NCBI GenBank assembly: GCA_001179505.1
Contig: CDMY01000249.1
Location: 4,431 to 68,430 of the forward strand
Reading direction: 5' to 3'
DNA length: 64,000 bases
From: Vitrella brassicaformis
Lineage: Eukaryota; Sar; Vitrellaceae
In this document: positions 57,764-64,000 of the stretch, one piece after another
Position numbering within the stretch: the stretch's first letter is position 1
Layout: each line of letters opens with the position of its first letter
Translations under genes and position numbers: made by a program
The notes under the pieces: model-generated
The model's database searches: none
What the model saw: the letters and a program-made list of their open reading frames with translations, nothing else
Told to the model about the DNA's origin: nothing

Positions 57764-58323
57764 AGGAATGGAGGATGAGTAGACAGGCGGGAATGTCTAG
57801 AGGGAGGGAGGGAGGGAGGGAGGGGTGGGATTTGGGTGGTGTGTGCATAGGAGGGGACAGATGGATGGTTGTGTGGGCCGTCCACATGGAAGGGGGGGAT
57901 GTGTCAAATGACTCGGCTATCGGTCTACACATGAATCGACGGTGACTGAGCGGCGCGCCCGTCGGTTCGCGACAGCCGCCGGCCAGAGCAAAGGGAGGGT
58001 CTGAGTGTCCTTGAACTCAGCCGTGCATGCACCATTGACCGCACACGCGCACGTACCCGAGAAAGGGCATGGAAGGTATCACTCGACTACTAGCTAAGCT
58101 CGCAGATCGGGGTGTTCCCCCTTCCAAGTTTCAACACCCGTACGGCTATTGTCTTGTGTGCCCACGTTGTCATCTTTCTCCGTCAATTTTTCCCCGTCCG
58201 GCTCCCCTCTGCACAAGGCTGCGCCATCTGAATGACTCAACCTGACGAAGGTGGACGGCCGGTGCTGTGACCATTCACAACGGGCACGCGAAAGCCTGAC
58301 TCGAAATCAATCGGCCTCAAGCA
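57764..58323. other. Upstream region of the CaaX-ankyrin gene
   Basis: Contains a (GGGA)n run and, from about 58092, a segment duplicated upstream of the next ankyrin gene. No exon before the MAVE start is supported. Confidence 0.5.
57801..57830 (+). repeat. (AGGG)n tract
   Basis: A run of agggaggg units with four or more G triplets. It could form a G-quadruplex. Confidence 0.85.
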
Positions 58324-58340
58324 ATGGCGGTGGAGGTGAG
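58092..58340 (+). repeat. Duplicated promoter and first exon, copy 1
   Basis: Matches 61920-62176 with scattered substitutions and small indels, covering the 5' flank, first exon (ATG GCG GTG GAG) and donor site. Confidence 0.8.
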
Positions 58341-61231
58341 GCGAAGGAAAAACCCAAAGCCCCTTTTGTGTTTATGCCTTCTGGGGGTTCGTTGCTTGTG
58401 TCCAGGCTGAGTCGGAGATCGACATCTTCGACGCCGTCAAGAAGGGCGACGCGGATTCTGTCACGGCGCTGATCGACCGGGACGGCACAGCCATACTCAA
58501 TAAAACGAAACGAGACAAATACAATTCCGATGTATGCAGTCGTGAGGACGACATGAATGCCCTTGTCGTCTGTATGTGTGTTCTCATTTCTGCGCGCAGG
58601 TCACACCCTTCGGCATGGCTGCACAGGAGGGTCACGTGGGCGTCATGTCGGTCATGTATGAACGCAAACCTGACGTCTTGCAGCAAACAGACACTGTACT
58701 GACGCACACAAAGCACCTTCTGTGCCGGTGGAGATGGAAAAAGATGTGTTTGGTGTGACGGAATGTAGCATGGTGCGAATGCCCCGCACGAGGCTGCCCA
58801 GGAGGGCCAGGTTGCGGCGGTCAATAAGCTGCTGGAGTGGGATCTCAAACTGATCGATGCACGCGACAAGGTAACAGAGCACACACATGTCTCTGACGCC
58901 TCAGTGTGTGCTGGTGTGTTTTGATTGCAGGATGGCAAGATCCCATTCATCGATGCTGCCTGGAAGGGTCAAATTGATGTGATGGAGACCCTGTATGCCA
59001 AAGGAGGGAAGGGCTGCCTCACACAGAAGAGCAAGGTCACAATCGAAGACAAACCATCTTCTGTGCGGCTGGTGAGGAGAGATGTTCGCTGTGATGGAAT
59101 GCAGCTTGGTGACTCTGCCGTGCACTGGGCTGCCTTCAATGGTCGTGTTGCGGCTGTCAATCAGCTGCTGGAGTGGGATCTCAAACTGCTCGATGCACGC
59201 ACCGAAGTTACAGACCACACACATGGCTCTGACGCCTCAGTGTGTCGATTGTGTGTGTGTCTTGATTGCAGAATGGCCGCACGCCATTCATGGTGGCTGC
59301 CACCTATGGTCATGTCGATGTGATGGAGTTTCTGTATGCCAAACGAAAGGACGTGCTCACAAAGACCGACAAGGTGAGACAACACAGTCTTCTCTCACAG
59401 CCTGATTGCCTTTCCCTGTGTGCATGACACACACAGAACGGCGACACGGCACTCCATTTGGCTGCACTTTATGGCCACTCTGCGGTTGTGTCTCAGCTGT
59501 GAGCGACAGAGATGACTGACTGACGCGGACATCTCATCCACACACACTCTCTCTCTCTCTGCGTGTGTGTGTGTGTGTGTGTCCTTCTCAAAGGCTCGAG
59601 TGGGGCGGCGGTGCGCTGCTGGACATCAAAAACAATGGGGTGAGTGCCGACGACAAGAATGCACTCAGTGGTCTGTGTGTGTGTTCTCATTCCTGCAGAT
59701 GACCCCCTTCCTGTTGGCTGCGGAGAAGGGCCACGTGGGCGTCATGTCGGTTATGTATGAGAGCAAACCTGACGTATCGCAACAAACAGACAGCGTGGTA
59801 CCGACACAGACAAACCATCTTGTGTGCTGCTGATGATGAGGAGATGTGCGTTTGGGTGTGATGGAATGTAGCATGGTGCGAATGCCCTGCACTTCGCTGC
59901 CATGAATGGCCATGTTGCGGTCGTCAATCAGCTGGTGGAGTGGGATCCCAAACTGATCGATGCACGCACCACCAATGTAACAGAGCACACACATGTCTCT
60001 GACGCCTCAGTCTGTCGATTGTGTGTGTGTGTGTGTTGATTGCAGGTTGGCCACACGCCATTCATGGTGGCTGCCATAGGTGGTCGTGTCGATGTGATGG
60101 AGTTTCTGTATGCCAAACGAAAGGACGTGCTCACACAGCAGAACAAGGTGAGATACACAGAATGCCTCTCGTCTAATTGATTGCCTTTCTTTGTGTGCAT
60201 GACATACACAGGACGGAGACACGGCACTCCATTTCGCTACACTCGATGGTAGAATTGAAGTGATGAAGTTCCTGTACGAGATGGACGCGCCCATCCTGCA
60301 GCAAAAAGGCGACGTACCAACCTAAGCATCTTGTGTGCTGCTGGTCATGGTGAGAAGATGTGCGTTGGGTGTGATGGTGCAGACTGGTTGGAATGCAATA
60401 CATGCGGCTGCCCAGGAGGGCCATGTTGCGGTCGTCAATCAGCTGCTGGAGTGGGATCCCAAACTGATCGACGCACGCAACAATGTAACAGAGCACACAT
60501 ATGTCTCTGACGCCTCACTGTGTCGATTGTGTTCGTTGCAGGAGGGCCTCACGCCATTCATCACGGCTGCCATAAAGGGTCATGTCGATGTGTTGGAGGC
60601 CCTGTATGCCGAGCGAAAGGACCTGCTCACACAGAAGGCCATCGTGAGACAACACAGCCGAAGACACATAGGGAGTGCCTCTCTGATGTGTGAGTGTGTT
60701 GATTGCAGAATGGCGACACGCCATTCATGTTGGCTGCCTACAATGGTCATGTCGATGTGATGAAGTTTCTGTATGCCGAAGGGGGGGAAAAACTGCTGAC
60801 ACAGACGAACAAGGTGAGAGACACACAGGATGCCTCTCATCTGATTGATTGGCTTTCACTATGTGCATGACACACACAGTACGGACACACGGCACTCCAT
60901 TTGGCTGCAGCCGGAGGCCACTCTGCGGCTGTGTCTCTGCTGTGAGCGACACAGATGAATGACTGACGCGAACGTCTCATCCACACCCTCTCTCTCTCTC
61001 TCTCTCTGTGTCATTCTCAAAGGCTCGAGTGGGGCGGCGCTTTTCTGCTCTACATCAAAAACAACGATGTGAGTGCACACAGAGATTCACACCATCGATG
61101 GGCTGAGTGGTGTGCTCACTCATCACAAACAGGGATGTACGCCCTGGGATTTGGCGGAGAAGAAGCCGGAGATCAGAGAGATCATGCGGCCGTACAAGCC
61201 TGCTTCTGGGTCTTGCTGTGTGATCATGTGA
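58324..61231 (+). CDS. Ankyrin-repeat protein with C-terminal CaaX box
   Basis: Exon 1 encodes only MAVE (ATG 58324), a start conserved in the next gene. Exon 2 opens the ankyrin module (AESEIDIFDAVKKGDADSV). About 14 further exons follow, each one ankyrin repeat, with introns in phase 0 and two alternating kinds: TPF-type (TPFMVAATYGHVDVMEFLY) and ALH-type (ANALHFAAMNGHVAVVNQL, then EWDPKLIDAR). LLEWGG segments mark two places (59.6 and 61.0 kb). The cap is GCTPWDLAEKKPEIRE, and the protein ends PASGSCCVIM. CVIM is a CaaX box with an extra Cys before it, predicting farnesylation and perhaps palmitoylation. All exons seem open. The gene is closely related to the 4.4-7.8 kb gene but lacks a kinase domain. 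It probably acts as a membrane-tethered binding scaffold; partners are unknown. Confidence 0.88.
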
Positions 61232-61377
61232 GTCAGAGTCTGTCAGTCGCTCGGAGGTGCATCGAATGAGAGTCTAGGAGGCATTGTGAGTGGGTGATTT
61301 GACAATGAGACCCGATTGATCATGTGTCGTCGTAAACGACACGGCGAAATGCAGCCCTCGGTTTCTTTCTTGTGTCT

Positions 61378-61737
61378 TCATGTGGACCATTGCGAGGGGC
61401 TGTGAGGTGCTGTGTGTTTGCCATGAGACATCAAGACTTGATTGGAGATGTCCATCAACACGTGAGCATGTAGCCCTGAATCTCTCTCTGTATTGATGCT
61501 GCCCTGCCGGCTGGTCAGCTGCTCGCGGAGGCTGCGATTCTCCTCGTGCAGAGCGCCGAAAGTCTGCATCAGTGACATAAGGAGACACAGACTTACGCCG
61601 ATTAGCAGTCTCTGTCATTGGCTCACACACACCTGTTGGTTGACAGTCTGTCTGGCCCTCTCCTTGTCGAGGCAGCTCTAGAGCCGCCGATTCTCTAACG
61701 CAGCCGCCTGCAACTCACGCTGAAGATGCACTATCGC
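61378..61737 (-). pseudogene. Coiled-coil gene fragment (two exons), relative of 3889-4148
   Basis: Exon A (61633-61737) follows a proper cag acceptor and reads AIVHLQRELQAAALENRRL, then TAG at 61679-61681 where the 3.9 kb copy has AAG. Exon B begins at 61563 (TFGALHEENRSLREQL) and stays open to 61378 because the stop present in the other copy is changed. A possible first exon ends EVKTIED near 61.8 kb. Each copy is therefore damaged at a different place. It converges with the CaaX-ankyrin gene, as the other copy does at 4 kb. Confidence 0.6.
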
Positions 61738-62155
61738 CTGACAAACACACACACACACACACGCCCTCCCCGATTCGTGCATTATCCGGACCCTCACATC
61801 TTCGATTGTCTTGACCTCTTGTCCTCCTGCCGTGTAGGCACCCGTCTCCTGCCTTTCACTCCGGGGAATGAGGGCGATCGGGGTCCTAAAGTGGCTGAGG
61901 GTGACACATAGGCGCACTGAGCTAAGCTCGCAGATCGCGGTGTTCCCCCTCCGAGATTCAGACAGCACCCCTACGCCTATTGTCCTGTGTGCCCACGTTG
62001 TCATCTTTCTCCGTCAGTTCTTCCCCATCCGCTGTCGCTCCCCTCTGCACAAGGCTGCGCCATCTGCATGACTCTGACGAACGTGGACGGCCGGTGCTGT
62101 GACCATCCACAACGGGCACGCGAAAGCCTGACTCGAGATCGATCGACCTCCAACA
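61738..62155. other. Intergenic region with duplicated promoter
   Basis: Contains the second promoter copy (from 61920) and possibly the first exon of the minus-strand coiled-coil relic. No other gene is seen. Confidence 0.5.
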
Positions 62156-62176
62156 ATGGCGGTGGAGGTGAGGGCG
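61920..62176 (+). repeat. Duplicated promoter and first exon, copy 2
   Basis: Copy of 58092-58340, lying directly upstream of and including the first exon of the last ankyrin gene. Confidence 0.8.
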
Positions 62177-64000
62177 AAGGAAAAACCCAAAGCCCCATTT
62201 GCGTCTACGCGTTCTGGGGGTCCATCGGGTGTGTCCAGGCCGAGGCAGGTATATATATCGACATCTTCGACGCTGTCAAGGCAGGCAGCGTGGATTCAGT
62301 CACGGCGCTGATGGACAGGGATGGGACTCAAATACTCAAAAAGCGAGACAAACGAGAAGTGAGAGAGAAGAGACCCCCCGGTGGTGTGTCGTTGATTCCT
62401 CTGTTTCCCTATCTGGGCGCAGTTCACTCCTTTCATCGCAGCTGCGAAGGACGGTCAAGTTGAGGCCATGAAGGTCATGTATGAGAGATGCAGCAGCCCG
62501 GAACTCTTGCAGCAAACAACTCAGGTGCCTGCCTGGTGGCTGAGGGAGTGATTTGCAAATGTGTCGGCGGTGTTCTCTGTCCTGCAGAATGACGGCACGG
62601 CAACTTACTGGGCTGCGATGAACTGTCACCTTGCGGCTGTCAATCAGCTGCTGGACTGGGGGGGCCCCAAGCTGCTGTCCGCACGCGGTGGCGCGGTAAG
62701 AGACCACACATGTCTCAAGGCGGCTCCCTGCGCTGATTCTGTGAGCGGCTCTGCGTCGGATTGCAGCGGAGATTCTCGCCGTTCATGCGTGCTGCTGAGA
62801 ACGGGCATTTGGATGTGCTGAAATCGATGTATGGCAAAGGGGGGAAGGGTTTGCTCATTCAGCAGGACAATGTAAGAGACCGAGGAGGTGGCCAAGCCGC
62901 ACAGGGGTCGGCGGGTCATGCTTCTCCCTCTGTCGGCCTGTCTGCCAGGCTGGACAGACGGCACTGCACGTTGCTGTTTACAAGGGCGAAGACGCAGTCG
63001 TTGCTCAGCTGTGAGAGGGAAACCTAGCCACTCGACATCTCATTTGCAGTGTCTCCGTCTGCGCATGGTGCTGCAGGCTGCAGTGGGGTGGGCCGTCCCT
63101 TCTGCGCATCAAAGATGATTCGGTGAGTGCACATACTTTTGCAGACCATCGATCGCTGGTGACGCACTTTGCCTGAACAGGGCGAAACGCCGTGGCAGTA
63201 TGCCAACAGAAGCCCTGCCATCCAGGGAATGTTTGAAATATGCACTGAGGTCCCAAAGAAAGCCGTCGATGTCGTCCTGAGACAGATCAAACGTGTACGA
63301 GGACAAGAAAAGATGCCATTTGCTTTCACATGATGTATCTCTGTCTCAGCGGAACATCTTTGCAGCTGTGAAGGCCGGTGATCTCACATCGGTCACTCAG
63401 CTGATGAAACTGCACGGGCCGGAGACTGTCGAAAAGAGAGAGAGCGGCTGTGAGCCGTGTTGGTATAGAACATGCGCCTGTTACCTCGATGGGGTAATGC
63501 CATTTCAGGTTGCAAGCGATCAATTCGCTGAGATCTTCACCTGTCCATTCTTGCAGCTTTATGGGATGACGCCTTTCCTTTTCGCATCGCGCAAAGGGCA
63601 TGTTGAGATCATCAATCACATGTACAGCAAAGCGGGGCTTCCGATTCTGCTGCAGAGGGGCGCTGGTGGTTGGTCTGCCGTGCACTTGGCTGCCATGGAG
63701 GGCCATCAGAAAGCGGTCGCGTGGTTGCTAGAGGTTGGCGGCTTCGATCTCCTCACGTTCAGAACAACCATGGCGAGATACCACCACACATGTCTCGCCT
63801 GATGTCTGATGATGAGATGTCTTGACTGTGATTGAATGCAGTTTGGCTGTACTCCCCTTCATTGTGCTGCCATGAGGGGCAGCGCCGGAGTTGTCGAGAC
63901 CATGCTTCACTTCTTGGAAGGCACTGAACTACTCGAGACAAAAGCTGCCTTCAAGGTGCGTAGAAATTCAACCTGCTGGAATCTCGTCCACACGCCAATC
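62156..64000 (+). CDS. Ankyrin-repeat protein, two modules (3' end outside window)
   Basis: Starts MAVE at 62156, spliced to EAGIYIDIFDAVKAGSVDSV. Repeat exons include TPFIAAAKDGQVEAMKVMY, TATYWAAMNCHLAAVNQLLD, FSPFMRAAENGHLDVLKSMY and QTALHVAVYKGEDAVVAQL, then LQWGGPSLL and the cap GETPWQYANRSPAIQG (63.2 kb). Unlike the previous gene it does not stop there: a linker (VPKKAVDVVLRQIKRV) splices into a second module opening (RNIFAAVKAGDLTSVTQL), then YGMTPFLFASRKGHVEIIN, GWSAVHLAAMEGHQKAVAWL and FGCTPLHCAAMRGSAGVVET. The window ends within or just after that exon. This tandem-module plan parallels the 20.9-30.5 kb block. No premature stop was seen. Confidence 0.82.

Noticed and set aside
1-64000. 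tRNA, rRNA or other structured RNA genes
   Set aside because: No cloverleaf, rRNA core or snRNA-like sequence was recognised by eye; a covariance-model scan would be decisive.

Overview
The window is nuclear DNA from a eukaryote with many introns. Introns are short (mostly 50-110 bp), GT-AG, and often full of GT runs. Two neighbouring genes encode proteins with a signal peptide followed by a plastid transit-like leader: a light-harvesting protein at 38.4 kb and a coiled-coil protein at 37.7 kb. A flagellar nexin-dynein regulatory complex subunit (DRC4/GAS8) is also present. Together these suggest a flagellated alga with a complex plastid. A chromerid such as Vitrella fits best, but that is inference; no species marker was seen.

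Layout: 0-1.6 kb, the 3' part of a Ty3/gypsy polyprotein (integrase plus chromodomain). 2.6-3.8 kb, an inverted-repeat minisatellite, a degenerate telomere-like tract and short direct repeats. 3.9-7.8 kb, a coiled-coil gene relic facing a kinase-ankyrin gene that ends in a CaaX box. 10.3-20 kb, ordinary genes: HMG-box protein, BTB-ubiquitin-like protein, DRC4, secreted arylsulfotransferase-like protein. 20.9-30.5 kb, a minus-strand block encoding kinase, ankyrin, MORN, ankyrin and membrane segments, either two genes or one very large one. 30.9-34 kb and 41.4-44.1 kb, a duplicated ankyrin gene; the 31-33.7 kb copy is broken. 34-39.5 kb, an Rpn10-like UIM protein, an unrecognised intronless ORF, the plastid coiled-coil protein and the light-harvesting protein. 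44-49.2 kb, a secreted beta-helix protein with a GPI-anchor-like tail. 49.9-55.3 kb, a subtilase carrying many trefoil domains. 55.7-57.8 kb, a MYND zinc-finger protein. 58.3-64 kb, two tandem ankyrin genes, the first with the same CaaX tail, the second running off the window.

The main theme is a local ankyrin family. It is built of modules that open with an 'IF-[DE]-AV-x-x-GD' motif, contain one ankyrin repeat per exon in two alternating exon types, and close with a 'G-x-TPW' cap. The modules are joined to a kinase domain, MORN repeats, a C-terminal CaaX box or C-terminal hydrophobic segments, so several members should sit at membranes. Duplications at several scales (inverted about 57 kb apart, segmental about 10 kb apart, tandem, intragenic, and copied introns) suggest the cluster is still changing. 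Several copies carry stop codons. Single-base frame breaks also occur in unrelated, otherwise healthy genes, so some frameshifts may be assembly errors.
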